Both the position numbers and the translations under genes were made by a program. DNA of 18,341 nucleotides, taken from an uncultured Ruminococcus sp. (GTDB taxonomy: Bacteria > Bacillota > Clostridia > Oscillospirales > Ruminococcaceae). This document shows positions 1 through 7,808 of the stretch, one piece after another (the stretch's first letter is position 1; every line of letters begins with the position of its first letter). The notes beneath the pieces were generated by a model. The model saw nothing but the letters and a program-made list of their open reading frames with translations. It did no database searches and was not told the origin of the DNA. The stretch is from contig CALGTV010000094.1 in assembly GCA_937902395.1 (NCBI GenBank), forward strand, positions 1-18,341, given 5' to 3'.

Positions 1-70
1 GAATCCAAGAATCCAAGAATTCCTGTGTGTATTCTTGGATTCTTAACGGATTCTTGAAAGTGTCTATTAT
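1..70. repeat. Hairpin-forming direct repeat, copy 1
   Basis: This stretch is repeated at 141-210 with only two mismatches (positions 56 and 60, both G to A in copy 2). Each copy is built from GAATCCAA units followed by their inverse. Bases 7-20 pair perfectly with 31-44, and 1-6 pair with 48-53 after a 3-nt bulge, giving a 20-bp stem around a 10-nt loop. There is no T-tract after the stem, so it does not look like a terminator. The copy touches the window edge, so the true left border is unknown. Function not recognised. Confidence 0.8.
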
Positions 71-140
71 ATGTGCTTTTATTGTAGATATTGTATAATA
101 TATCATAAAATAATAATGTGTATTTATGCAAGTGCAGTAA

Positions 141-210
141 GAATCCAAGAATCCAAGAATTCCTGTGTGTATTCTTGGATTCTTAACGGATTCTTAAAAA
201 TGTCTATTAT
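141..210. repeat. Hairpin-forming direct repeat, copy 2
   Basis: Second copy of the unit at 1-70, offset by exactly 140 bp, with the same 20-bp bulged stem (141-160 with 171-193). It ends shortly before the ackA promoter region. The 70 bp between the copies (71-140) is AT-rich and unrelated to the repeat. No convincing gene is present in 1-349; short open frames there only follow the repeats. Confidence 0.8.
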
Positions 211-265
211 TATCAGCTTTTTGACAATTTTTTCACAGAATTTTCCGAAAATTTCCAAAAAAGAC

Positions 266-293
266 TTGATTTTTTCTGAAAATAGTATATAAT
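266..293 (+). promoter_or_regulatory. Probable ackA promoter
   Basis: A TTGATT -35 element (266-271) and a perfect TATAAT -10 element (288-293) are separated by 16 bp and lie about 50 bp upstream of the ackA start codon. A TTGACA at 221-226 is also present but has no matching -10 element at the right distance. Confidence 0.55.
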
Positions 294-349
294 AATATAT
301 GGTAATATTAACAAAGGGAATCACTCCCTTTAATGAAAGGATTTTTATA

Positions 350-1549
350 ATGATTATTTTAGTTGTAAACGCAGGTAGTTCTTCTCTTAAGTATCAGCTC
401 ATTGATATGGCTGATGAAAGTGTTATCGCAAAGGGTAACTGCGACCGTATCGGTATCGACGGACATATCGCTCACAAGGCTGCTGACGGCAGAGAGCTTA
501 ACGAGGATTGCTCATTCCCCACACATACAGAAGCTTTCATGAAGCTTGTTGAGGCTCTTACAACAAGCGACGCTAAGGTTATCGACAGCATGGATCAGAT
601 TTCCGCTGTTGGTCACCGTATCGTGCAGGGTGCTGATATCTTTGATAAATCCGTTCTTGTTACAGATGAAATCATCGACAAGATTGACGAACTCCGTGAG
701 CTTGCTCCCGTTCACAACCACGCTCATGCACTTGCTCTCCGCGCTTGCAAGAGCGTAATTCCTGCAAACGTTCCTCAGGTTGTTGTATTCGATACAGCTT
801 TCCACCAGACAATGCCCCCCAAGGCTTATATGTTCGGTCTGCCCTATGAGGATTACGAGAGCCTCCACGTAAGAAAGTACGGTTTCCACGGTACATCTCA
901 CAGATTCGTTTCAGCTGCTCTTGCTGAGGCTATGGGCAAGGATATCAAGGATCTCAAGATTGTTTCATGCCACCTCGGTAACGGTTCTTCCATTACAGCT
1001 GTTGACGGCGGTAAGTCTGTTGATACTTCCATGGGCTTCACTCCCCTCGACGGTGTAGTTATGGGTACACGTTCAGGTGCTGTTGACCCCTCAGCTGTTA
1101 CTTTCGTAGCTGACAAGCACGGCTTCACACCTGCTGAAATGAGCGACTACATGAACAAGAAGTCAGGTTTCCTCGGAGTTTCAGGCGTTGGCTCTGACAA
1201 CAGAGATATCACTGCTGCTGCTGAAAGCGGTAATAAGAGAGCTCAGCTTGTTTCTGACATGCTCGTTTACGAAATCAAGAAGTATATCGGTTCTTACGCT
1301 GCTGCTATGAACGGTCTTGACGCTGTTCTCTTTACAGGCGGTATCGGCGAGAATGCATATGACGTTCGTGCTGCTGTATGTGAGGATATGGAATTCTTCG
1401 GCATCAAGCTTGACAAGGCTGTAAACGACGGTCTCCGTGGTAAGCTTACAAAGATTTCTGCTGCTGATTCTAAGGTTGAGGTTTGGGTTGTTCCTACAAA
1501 CGAGGAGCTTCTCATTGCAAGAGATACACTTGCTCTTATTTCTAAGTAA
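350..1549 (+). CDS. ackA: Acetate kinase
   Basis: Acetate kinase interconverts acetyl phosphate + ADP and acetate + ATP, the ATP-yielding last step of acetate fermentation in the cytoplasm. The 399-residue length is typical of the family. Hallmarks seen in order: the N-terminal NAGSSSLKY strand, VGHRIVQGAD, DTAFHQTMP, the YGFHGTSHRFV segment with its catalytic His, HLGNGSSI, TRSGAVDPS with the catalytic Arg, TGGIGENA, and the C-terminal VPTNEELLIARD. The start ATG at 350 is preferred over the in-frame ATG at 299 because the protein family begins at MIILVVNAGSSS and a GAAAGG ribosome site lies 9 nt upstream. The usual partner pta is not in the window. It has its own promoter and terminator, so it appears monocistronic here. 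Confidence 0.98.
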   Translation: MIILVVNAGSSSLKYQLIDMADESVIAKGNCDRIGIDGHIAHKAADGRELNEDCSFPTHTEAFMKLVEALTTSDAKVIDSMDQISAVGHRIVQGADIFDKSVLVTDEIIDKIDELRELAPVHNHAHALALRACKSVIPANVPQVVVFDTAFHQTMPPKAYMFGLPYEDYESLHVRKYGFHGTSHRFVSAALAEAMGKDIKDLKIVSCHLGNGSSITAVDGGKSVDTSMGFTPLDGVVMGTRSGAVDPSAVTFVADKHGFTPAEMSDYMNKKSGFLGVSGVGSDNRDITAAAESGNKRAQLVSDMLVYEIKKYIGSYAAAMNGLDAVLFTGGIGENAYDVRAAVCEDMEFFGIKLDKAVNDGLRGKLTKISAADSKVEVWVVPTNEELLIARDTLALISK

Positions 1550-1572
1550 TTATATTATAGCAATATTTAACA

Positions 1573-1602
1573 CCACCGTTTTTGCGGTGGCGTTTTCGTT
1601 TT
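1573..1602 (+). terminator. Intrinsic terminator of ackA
   Basis: CCACCG (1573-1578) and CGGTGG (1585-1590) form a 6-bp GC-rich stem around TTTTTG, followed by a T-rich tail. It lies about 25 bp after the ackA stop codon and abuts the stop codon of the converging minus-strand gene. Confidence 0.8.
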
Positions 1603-3706
1603 ATGTGCCGTCAATAAGTTCAAATTCTTTCACAAGTTCATCAGAGGGCTGGGGAATTGCAAAATCGGGGTCGTCATAAATAATTTCTCCGCCTGCTTCG
1701 TCGCCTATAGCAAATGTAAAGTATTCCTGTGTTTCAGAATTTTCTAATCTGCGGCGTTTTTGCATAAGGACAACAACACCGTTTTTGTCAATTAAATATT
1801 CGGCTATTTCGCTTTGTGCATCATCTTCATCCAATTTATACTCAATGCTGACAAAATCATCATCTTCTATAACCGTATGAGTAAAATCCAGAATATTTAT
1901 ATTTTCTCGTACAAGTAAATTAAATGCTTCATTATGCACCATGTCATAGTCAATATTTATTGCGTCGTAGTTATCATATCCGCCGCTTGCAATATAGTCA
2001 TCGCGGGTAAATACGCGATATCCCTCATAATCCCTGTCGCCGCTGTAAAATCCCTTTGCTATGGAGTTTCCTCTTTCGATAAATGCCCAGTAGTGTTCAT
2101 GTTTGTACATTTCACCGCTGTATTCACTGTCAAAACCATTAAGAGTACAATAGAAATTGCCGTTGGAATCCTTTGACTCGCCATAGGTTACATTTTCATA
2201 ATACAGCTTTCCCACGCAGTTTACAGGGGTATGCTCACCTGTTTCATCAAGGGGATTGTAATATATGCTTATGTCACTTTCAAGAGTTGTGAAATTATCA
2301 GCCTTTGTACACAAGGTATATGCAAGACGAGTTTCATCATTGTAATACACAAACTTATCAAATATTCTCTGAATTTCAGATAAATCCTGATTTTCAGCTT
2401 TATATACTGTACCGGACCAGTATAATTCACCGTTTCTCGTTATGACATAGGTACTTCCGCTTTGACTGTCCAAATAGTTTCCGATATTAATAGATTCGCC
2501 GCTTACATAGCTTTCATCAGAAGCTGTCCATTCATAAGAATTAAGTATATTGAAAAATTCCAGTACAGTACTTTCATCAACATTATTAATGGGAAATCCT
2601 TTGCTGAATTGTCCCTGTCCTGTAGCATAATTTACAGTCATACCACAATAAAAAGCATCGAAATATTGGCTGTCATTAAAATACTGTGCCAGATTTTCTT
2701 TTATATCCGTTATTGGTTCAGATTCTAATTCATCAAATTCACTTCTGTCCATAATTGCGTCTACTGCCATAACAAATTCAACAGGTGCTTGATATGTTAC
2801 ATGGAAGGTTTCTGAAACTCGGCCATTTGAATAATACACATGAATCGTACCTTTTGTATCACCATGAATAGTATATGGCAAATTAGTGTAAAAATGAATA
2901 TCTCCGCCCTCAAGAGCAATATCAGGAGTCATGATTATTTCATCTCTGTACTTATTAAGCAAGCTGCTGTATTCTTCGGAATATTCATCATATACAACTG
3001 TCCAGTCATAGCTGAATATATTTTCCGAAATTATTCTGTTTATATCACCATATAAATCCATATCTGCGAAATAAAGGGATTCTGTACCATTATCCGCAAT
3101 ATATATTACATTATTATCACTTACTTTGTAAAGCAAATCTTCGTCTGTATCGGAACATATTGTGAATACATAATCTTCACATTCAGTATTTGGAACGCTG
3201 TCATGTTCAAACAAATCGCAGTTATATTTCGCTTCCTGTATATAACTTTCAACTGTTATTTCCCTATCGTATTCCCTTTTAATACCGCTATTTATTCTTT
3301 CGATTATATCCTCAGCCAATTCATCAGGAAGATCTCCTTCAACTCCCATTGCTAAACGGTAATATGTGTTATTTTCAAAGCTGAAATAATACTCCCCTGT
3401 TTCATCGATATTATTATTTTCTGTTGTAATTATAGGATTATCTGATTCTCCGCTATGAGTGGGAGGAGCATCGGGAGCGTGCTTAATTGTCTGAACAGCC
3501 ACACCGCCAATTCCCACCATAAGAACAGCAGAAGCCGCAAGTCCTGCCCAACGGTGAGTTTTTATATTTTCTGCTCTTTCAAGAGTGCTTACACTATCAG
3601 CATACTCACCGTCAGGCTCTGCTAAAAGCAAATCTTCCATTTTTCTTCGAAATTCATCACTGCATGTAATTTTGTCAAGGTGATTTTTGTAATCGTCATA
3701 TCTCAT
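1601..3706 (-). CDS. Probable membrane anti-sigma factor with large extracytoplasmic domain
   Basis: This 701-residue protein has about 50 cytoplasmic residues, one membrane segment (about residues 53-73, AGLAASAVLMVGIGGVAVQ) and some 620 residues outside the membrane, rich in acidic and aromatic residues. It follows the ECF sigma gene by 2 bp, the arrangement expected of a sigma/anti-sigma pair, so the short N-terminal tail probably binds that sigma factor; no zinc-finger anti-sigma motif is visible. The start at 3706 is chosen because AGGAGG lies 8 nt upstream; the frame is open 7 codons further but without a ribosome site. The ectodomain seems to hold two related units, one around YDWTVVYDEY and one around YEWTASDESY, each followed by a short strand pair (IHVYYSNGRV and YVITRNGELYW). 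The sensed signal is unknown. It could also be a surface protein not involved in sigma control. Confidence 0.7.
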   Translation of the reverse strand: MRYDDYKNHLDKITCSDEFRRKMEDLLLAEPDGEYADSVSTLERAENIKTHRWAGLAASAVLMVGIGGVAVQTIKHAPDAPPTHSGESDNPIITTENNNIDETGEYYFSFENNTYYRLAMGVEGDLPDELAEDIIERINSGIKREYDREITVESYIQEAKYNCDLFEHDSVPNTECEDYVFTICSDTDEDLLYKVSDNNVIYIADNGTESLYFADMDLYGDINRIISENIFSYDWTVVYDEYSEEYSSLLNKYRDEIIMTPDIALEGGDIHFYTNLPYTIHGDTKGTIHVYYSNGRVSETFHVTYQAPVEFVMAVDAIMDRSEFDELESEPITDIKENLAQYFNDSQYFDAFYCGMTVNYATGQGQFSKGFPINNVDESTVLEFFNILNSYEWTASDESYVSGESINIGNYLDSQSGSTYVITRNGELYWSGTVYKAENQDLSEIQRIFDKFVYYNDETRLAYTLCTKADNFTTLESDISIYYNPLDETGEHTPVNCVGKLYYENVTYGESKDSNGNFYCTLNGFDSEYSGEMYKHEHYWAFIERGNSIAKGFYSGDRDYEGYRVFTRDDYIASGGYDNYDAINIDYDMVHNEAFNLLVRENINILDFTHTVIEDDDFVSIEYKLDEDDAQSEIAEYLIDKNGVVVLMQKRRRLENSETQEYFTFAIGDEAGGEIIYDDPDFAIPQPSDELVKEFELIDGT

Positions 3707-3708
3707 AA

Positions 3709-4227
3709 TTATGTCCTCCTTGCACAATTCTGTTTTGTTAATTGATTTTCTTCGGAAAGCTCTATTTTAAGCTTTTCTTTGCCTCGGCGTATCAGCGATT
3801 TTACTGTATTGACATTCTTGTCAAGCATTGCTGCTATTTCCTCCGCTGTACGCTCCTCGTAATAGTACAGATACATTACGGCGGCATATTTCGGCGGCAG
3901 AGAGGATAAAAGCTCCCTTACCTCAATATCCGTTGTGTCCATATTGTATGTACCTTGATAATCCTCCTCCAGTGCGCCTGTATGGCTTACTCGAAAGCTT
4001 CTCTTGTAGTTTTTGCACTTGTTCATTGTGACTTTTAAAAGCCACGCTTTCATATGCTCATCATCCTTGAACTCCACAGGCTTTGCGTGGAGATAGAGAA
4101 ATACGTCCTGTGCTATATCCTCAGCCTCGGCATAACAGCCACAGCAGGAATATGCTACTCGCAATACCATATCTCCAAATTTTCTGAAAGCATATAATGA
4201 TGTATTACTATTTCCCAGATGAAACAC
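3709..4227 (-). CDS. ECF-type RNA polymerase sigma factor
   Basis: A 172-residue protein with the two-domain ECF sigma layout. Region 2 (about residues 14-77) contains FGDMVLRVAYS, AEDIAQDVFLYL and MKAWLLKVTMNKCKNYKR; region 4 (about 105-160) contains LPPKYAAVMYLYYYEERTAEEIAAML and VNTVKSLIRRGKEKLK, a helix-turn-helix for the -35 element. It would direct RNA polymerase to a small regulon, probably under control of the membrane protein encoded directly downstream. The start is uncertain: no ATG fits, and the GTG at 4227 has an AAAGGA only about 2 nt upstream. The frame is open for 10 more codons upstream but offers no standard start there. I found no convincing autoregulated ECF promoter upstream. 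Confidence 0.93.
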   Translation of the reverse strand: MFHLGNSNTSLYAFRKFGDMVLRVAYSCCGCYAEAEDIAQDVFLYLHAKPVEFKDDEHMKAWLLKVTMNKCKNYKRSFRVSHTGALEEDYQGTYNMDTTDIEVRELLSSLPPKYAAVMYLYYYEERTAEEIAAMLDKNVNTVKSLIRRGKEKLKIELSEENQLTKQNCARRT

Positions 4228-4339
4228 CGTCCTTTCATTGTTATAAGCGGAGCGCTCTTACGCTTCTAATAATAAAACAACTGAAACTTACAAAAAAATG
4301 CATTGAATATATATTTTTTTATTTTAATTATTTCCACTC

Positions 4340-4368
4340 TTGACATACGCCACATTTTGTGGTATAAT
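4340..4368 (+). promoter_or_regulatory. Consensus promoter of tRNA-Leu
   Basis: TTGACA (4340-4345) and TATAAT (4363-4368), both perfect matches to the housekeeping consensus, are separated by exactly 17 bp. Transcription should begin about 7 nt before the mature tRNA 5' end. Confidence 0.92.
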
Positions 4369-4381
4369 TGTTAAGTGATGT

Positions 4382-4467
4382 GCCGAAGTGGCGGAATGGC
4401 AGACGCAGCAGACTCAAAATCTGCCGGGAGCAATCTCGTACGGGTTCAAGTCCCGTCTTCGGCACCA
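4382..4467 (+). tRNA. tRNA-Leu (anticodon CAA)
   Basis: The acceptor stem GCCGAAG (4382-4388) pairs with CTTCGGC (4457-4463), followed by discriminator A and an encoded CCA. The anticodon arm GCAGA-CTCAAAA-TCTGC carries anticodon CAA, reading UUG. A long variable arm and GGTTCAAGTCC in the T arm fit a class II leucine tRNA. It has its own promoter and terminator. Confidence 0.96.
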
Positions 4468-4472
4468 TTTAT

Positions 4473-4498
4473 CCCCGAGTTTTATCGGGGCTTTTTTT
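4473..4498 (+). terminator. Intrinsic terminator of tRNA-Leu
   Basis: CCCCGA (4473-4478) pairs with TCGGGG (4485-4490) around a 6-nt loop, followed by a run of seven T after one C. Confidence 0.9.
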
Positions 4499-4510
4499 AT
4501 TATAACATAA

Positions 4511-4552
4511 AAAAATGCTTATGTCACTACTTTTTGTAACATAAGCATTTTT
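4511..4552. terminator. Bidirectional terminator closing the polyamine operon
   Basis: A perfect 14-bp inverted repeat (4511-4524 with 4539-4552, core ATGCTTATGT) has A-runs on the left and T-runs on the right, so it carries a T-tract on either strand. On the minus strand it follows the last operon gene by about 75 nt and ends in seven T. On the plus strand it backs up the tRNA terminator. Nothing else is visible in 4553-4627. Confidence 0.85.
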
Positions 4553-4627
4553 AATTTGAAATAAATATTTCGTTCTGAAATTGTGGGCGAATATTATCTG
4601 CCGTACAAAAACAACGAAAAATAGCTG

Positions 4628-5434
4628 TTATTTATAAAATCTTCTAAAATTCTCAGCCAGAATCATTCTGTTTTCTTCCTCAGTAAATCCAAGAGAGAGG
4701 AATCGGTCAAGCTCCTCCTTATGATTCCACATAGGAAAATCACAGGCAAAAAAGCTGTTTTCTACGCCGAATCCACGGATTCTCTCCGCCGCTTTTTCCG
4801 CTGACATAAATGCAAGGGAACTGCATATATCTATCCGCAGATTTTCAAAGCCTGTCAGCATTTCCTGTGCCTCGTCCCAGCGGCAATAACCGCCGATGTG
4901 CGCCGCCTGCAATTTAAGCTTCGGGAAGTTCTCGCATATCTTTCTGATTCTTGCAGGGGCGGAACGGTCATATCTCGGGTCTCCGCAATGGATAAGCAGG
5001 GGCAGTTCTCCCTCGATAATCTCATATATCCTGAAAGCCTCAGGAGAATCAGCATCAAAATTCTGAAAATCAGGGTGAAGCTTTACGCCGTGAAGTCCAA
5101 GTTCCTTAATCTGCTCAATATCTCCCTCAATATCCTCGGAAAGAGGGTGAGTTGTACCGAATCCGAAAAACTGTGGATATTTTCCACATTCTTCCGCAAT
5201 AAAGCTGTTGATAGTATGCACCTGCTGGGGAACTGTGGCGGTGGAGCAAACCAGATATTCAGATATTCCGATAGTATCGCCGCCCTTTATAAGATTTTCG
5301 CTTATGCCGCATCCGTCCATGTGCAAATCATAAAATTTCCCAACATTTGCCGTTGCCTTTTCCGCGATTTTCTCAGGAAAAATATGTGCGTGAGCGTCGA
5401 TTATTTCATAGTTTTCAAATATTTCACTTTTCAT
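4628..5434 (-). CDS. Amidohydrolase-family protein (PF04909 type)
   Basis: A 268-residue TIM-barrel metal hydrolase of the amidohydrolase-2 type. The metal-binding IIDAHAHIFPE sits at residues 11-21, followed by GFGTTHPL, HGVKLHPDFQNF, LLIHCGDPRYD, AAHIGGY and FFACDFPMW, which place the usual further His and Asp ligands on successive strands. Substrate unknown; relatives act on ring carboxylates, lactones or amides. It is the last gene of the operon, 13 bp after the histidine phosphatase gene, with AAAAGGGG upstream of its ATG. Whether it belongs to polyamine metabolism or only travels with it cannot be told from sequence. Confidence 0.85.
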   Translation of the reverse strand: MKSEIFENYEIIDAHAHIFPEKIAEKATANVGKFYDLHMDGCGISENLIKGGDTIGISEYLVCSTATVPQQVHTINSFIAEECGKYPQFFGFGTTHPLSEDIEGDIEQIKELGLHGVKLHPDFQNFDADSPEAFRIYEIIEGELPLLIHCGDPRYDRSAPARIRKICENFPKLKLQAAHIGGYCRWDEAQEMLTGFENLRIDICSSLAFMSAEKAAERIRGFGVENSFFACDFPMWNHKEELDRFLSLGFTEEENRMILAENFRRFYK

Positions 5435-5447
5435 TTTCTATCCCCTT

Positions 5448-6023
5448 TTATCCATTAAATACCTTTTCAATTATGAGAAGTTCCTCTTTCTCAACCATTT
5501 TATGCCCCTCGAAGCCAATTCTCACCACATAAGGCAGAAAGTTGATAATCCGCAAAAATCCCTCCAAAGCAAAGGATTTGTCGTAATAATTCAAAATGGT
5601 GCTTAAAGCCGTTCCGTGAGTACCAAGAATTATATTTTTGCCCTCATGCACATCAAGAATTGCAGATATTACCTCAATATTTCTGTCCTGCACATCTTTG
5701 AGACACTCTCCGTCTGATTCGCTGTATGTCATATCAGCCCAGCGCTTCTGAAACATTTCCATATTGTTACTGTCCTTGCCGTTTTTGCGCTCACGAAGGC
5801 GGTAATCTGTATGTATCTCAAGACCGTGTTCCTCAGCAGCAGCCTTGATTGTGTTGTAACTGCGGATATATGGGCTTGAAATGGCATAATCAAGCTTTAT
5901 ATCGTGGAGAACACGAACAACTTCTCCGCAGTCACGCGCCCCCTCAGCCGTCAGGGGACGGTTGGCAGGGTCGGGAAATTTATAATCAGGCTGTGCGTGA
6001 CGGACAAAATAAATATTAGTCAT
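5448..6023 (-). CDS. Histidine phosphatase family protein
   Basis: A 191-residue protein of the phosphoglycerate mutase-like phosphatase superfamily. The phosphate-binding motif FVRHAQPD carries the catalytic His at residue 9, with Ala in place of the usual Gly after it; SSPYIRSYNT supplies the second Arg segment, and GTHGTALSTIL the second catalytic His. Its start codon overlaps the nspC stop (TAATG), with AAGGAG upstream, so translation is likely coupled to nspC. The substrate cannot be assigned; the family includes sugar-phosphate and cofactor phosphatases. Confidence 0.88.
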   Translation of the reverse strand: MTNIYFVRHAQPDYKFPDPANRPLTAEGARDCGEVVRVLHDIKLDYAISSPYIRSYNTIKAAAEEHGLEIHTDYRLRERKNGKDSNNMEMFQKRWADMTYSESDGECLKDVQDRNIEVISAILDVHEGKNIILGTHGTALSTILNYYDKSFALEGFLRIINFLPYVVRIGFEGHKMVEKEELLIIEKVFNG

Positions 6024-7150
6024 TACAATCTCTCCTTAAAGTCATTGTAGCCGAATTTCCGCAGGATTTCCATTGTTCCGTCGGATTTTTTCAGATATAT
6101 GGACGGCAAAGGCATACCGTTGAAAGTATTGTTTTTTACCATTGAATATATCGCCATATCGCAGAAAATCAGCCTGTCGCCAATTTCCAGCGGCTCGTCA
6201 AAGGAGTATTCCCCGATAGAATCGCCTGCAAGACAGGTCTGTGAGCCAAGACGGTAGGTGTAAGGCTTCTCCCCTGCCTCTCCCGAATTCATAAGGGGCG
6301 GACGATAGGGCATTTCAAGAACATCAGGCATATGACAAGCTGCTGACGTATCAAGAATTGCAATAGGCATATCGTTTTCCGTAAGGTCAAGCACCTCCGT
6401 CACAAGATAGCCTGCGTTGAGGGCAAAAGCCTCGCCGGGTTCAAGAAATACTTCAAGATTGTACTTATTTTTCATTCTCATGATACATTCTTCAAGGAGG
6501 GAAATATCATAATCATCACGGGTAATATGATGACCGCCGCCGAAGTTTATCCACTCCATTTTCGGCAGTATATCGCCGAATTTTTCTTCTATTGCATCAA
6601 GGGTGCGTTTCAGATCGTCGGAATTCTGCTCGCAGAGAGTATGGAAATGAAGTCCTGTTACACCTTGCAAATCATCGTCAAGAAAATTTTTTCTTGTTAT
6701 GCCTAATCTCGATTTAGGCGAACAAGGGTCATATATCTCATGTCCCTCCTGTGTAGAGAATTCGGGGTTTATGCGCAATCCGATTTTTTTCCCTGCTTTC
6801 AGCACACGGTCACGGTATCGGTCAAGCTGCGTGAAGGAATTGAATATGATATGTCCGCAGTATGAGATTATTTCGTCTATTTCACTTTCACGATATGCGG
6901 CAGAAAATACATGATTTTCGCCGCCCATTTCCTCATATCCCAAACGAGCTTCATAAAGACCGCTTGCCGCAGTTCCAGAAACATATTTTTTCATAAGAGG
7001 ATACACATGATAACAGGAAAAAGCTTTCTGGGCAAGAAGAATTTTCGCCCCTGTACGCTGTTCGACTCCTTGCAGAATTTCAAGGTTATGTATCAGTTTT
7101 TTCTCATCTACGATATAACTTGGCGTCGGAATATCTGAAAATTTATTCAT
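6023..7150 (-). CDS. nspC: Carboxynorspermidine/carboxyspermidine decarboxylase
   Basis: This PLP enzyme of the alanine-racemase-fold decarboxylases (CANSDC) removes CO2 from carboxyspermidine or carboxynorspermidine, the last step of the aspartate-semialdehyde route to spermidine. The 375-residue length fits the family. Visible features: LLAQKAFSCY with the PLP lysine at residue 42, LHFHTLCEQNSDD, the glycine-rich INFGGGHHITRDDYD that holds the PLP phosphate, FLEPGEAFALNAGY, LDTSAACHMPDVLEMPYRPP, and CLAGDSIGEYSF near the C-terminus with the active-site Cys-x-x-x-Asp. The ribosome site is weak (GGTG about 10 nt upstream), and a strong hairpin precedes the gene. Its partner dehydrogenase is three genes upstream in the same operon. 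Confidence 0.95.
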   Translation of the reverse strand: MNKFSDIPTPSYIVDEKKLIHNLEILQGVEQRTGAKILLAQKAFSCYHVYPLMKKYVSGTAASGLYEARLGYEEMGGENHVFSAAYRESEIDEIISYCGHIIFNSFTQLDRYRDRVLKAGKKIGLRINPEFSTQEGHEIYDPCSPKSRLGITRKNFLDDDLQGVTGLHFHTLCEQNSDDLKRTLDAIEEKFGDILPKMEWINFGGGHHITRDDYDISLLEECIMRMKNKYNLEVFLEPGEAFALNAGYLVTEVLDLTENDMPIAILDTSAACHMPDVLEMPYRPPLMNSGEAGEKPYTYRLGSQTCLAGDSIGEYSFDEPLEIGDRLIFCDMAIYSMVKNNTFNGMPLPSIYLKKSDGTMEILRKFGYNDFKERL

Positions 7151-7179
7151 TTATGATAATCACCGCTTTCCTCAATACA

Positions 7180-7204
7180 TCAGGGAGTCATTAAGACTCC
7201 CTGA
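7180..7204 (-). promoter_or_regulatory. Intercistronic hairpin before nspC
   Basis: A perfect 10-bp stem (7180-7189 with 7195-7204, TCAGGGAGTC and its inverse) around a 5-nt loop lies between the Sm-like gene and nspC. There is no T-tract on the minus strand after it, so termination is unlikely. An mRNA processing or stability element is the simplest reading. Confidence 0.6.
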
Positions 7205-7210
7205 ATAACA

Positions 7211-7741
7211 TTATTTATCGCTGTTCATAAAGTCAACATACTGCTTCTTATCAATAATAATAGACGCACGCACTCTTACAATATTTGCAGTATTAACTAT
7301 ATCCTCGTCAAAATAGTAATCGCTTCCTGCTGAACGGGCATTGCATATCTTTATCCAGCCGTCATCAACAATTTCAAGCTTTCCTGCAACATATTCGTGG
7401 TCTGCTGTATATACACGAATCTGCTTGCCGAGGAATTTTCTGAGGGTATCCTCCATGCTGTTTCCCATAGGTCTGCCGCCCGGCTTTGTAAGAGCCTCAG
7501 TAACAGGATCTGGAGCTGTAATCTCCTGTACCTGCTCCTCAGCAACTGCCTCCTGTGTTGCCTGCTGCGGCATTGCTGGAAGTCCCTCCATAATGGAAGT
7601 GCTGGGCTTAGCAGCAGTTGATTCTACTGTCTTGTTATCCTGCTGCGGCGCTGATGCAGGATTGCCCTGTGAAATAGGTGTAAGATTTCCCTCTGAAAGA
7701 GGCACTACGGGTTTCACAATCTTATTGAATTTGATTGGCAT
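7211..7741 (-). CDS. Sm-like-fold protein with low-complexity N-terminus
   Basis: A 176-residue protein in two parts. Residues 1-90 are low-complexity, rich in Gln, Pro, Ala, Thr and Glu, and likely disordered. Residues about 93-176 resemble an Sm/LSm barrel: MEDTLRKFLGKQIRVYTADH, then YVAGKLEIVDDGWIKICNA, then a last strand pair around NTANIVRVRASIII. The same pattern (short helix, KxIxVxTxDxxxxxGxL, GWIKI) recurs in the 60-residue product encoded just upstream, so the two appear to be paralogous domains. Sm-fold proteins commonly bind RNA or form rings, but no family was recognised with certainty. AAAGGAG precedes the ATG. Confidence 0.75.
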   Translation of the reverse strand: MPIKFNKIVKPVVPLSEGNLTPISQGNPASAPQQDNKTVESTAAKPSTSIMEGLPAMPQQATQEAVAEEQVQEITAPDPVTEALTKPGGRPMGNSMEDTLRKFLGKQIRVYTADHEYVAGKLEIVDDGWIKICNARSAGSDYYFDEDIVNTANIVRVRASIIIDKKQYVDFMNSDK

Positions 7742-7808
7742 AAACTCAACTCCTTTTATTTTCTTACTGTATCTCTACACATGCTATCAGCAATGTGTTT
7801 TTATACTT

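Noticed and set aside
1..210. CRISPR array
   Set aside because: Only two units, 140 bp apart, with a 70-bp unit and 70-bp spacer; no cas genes in the window.
71..324. Short open frames on both strands across the repeats
   Set aside because: They simply translate the repeat and AT-rich spacer and lack ribosome sites; the repeat structure explains them.
512..1128. Long minus-strand open frames opposite ackA
   Set aside because: They are antisense shadows of a strongly conserved gene and have no ribosome sites or recognisable protein features.
4228..4300. Autoregulated ECF promoter upstream of the sigma gene
   Set aside because: A TGTAAGTTTC and a CGTAAG are present, but their spacing (about 20 nt) is too long for the usual ECF arrangement.
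7180..7204. Intrinsic terminator before nspC
   Set aside because: The stem is strong but is not followed by a T-tract on the transcribed strand.
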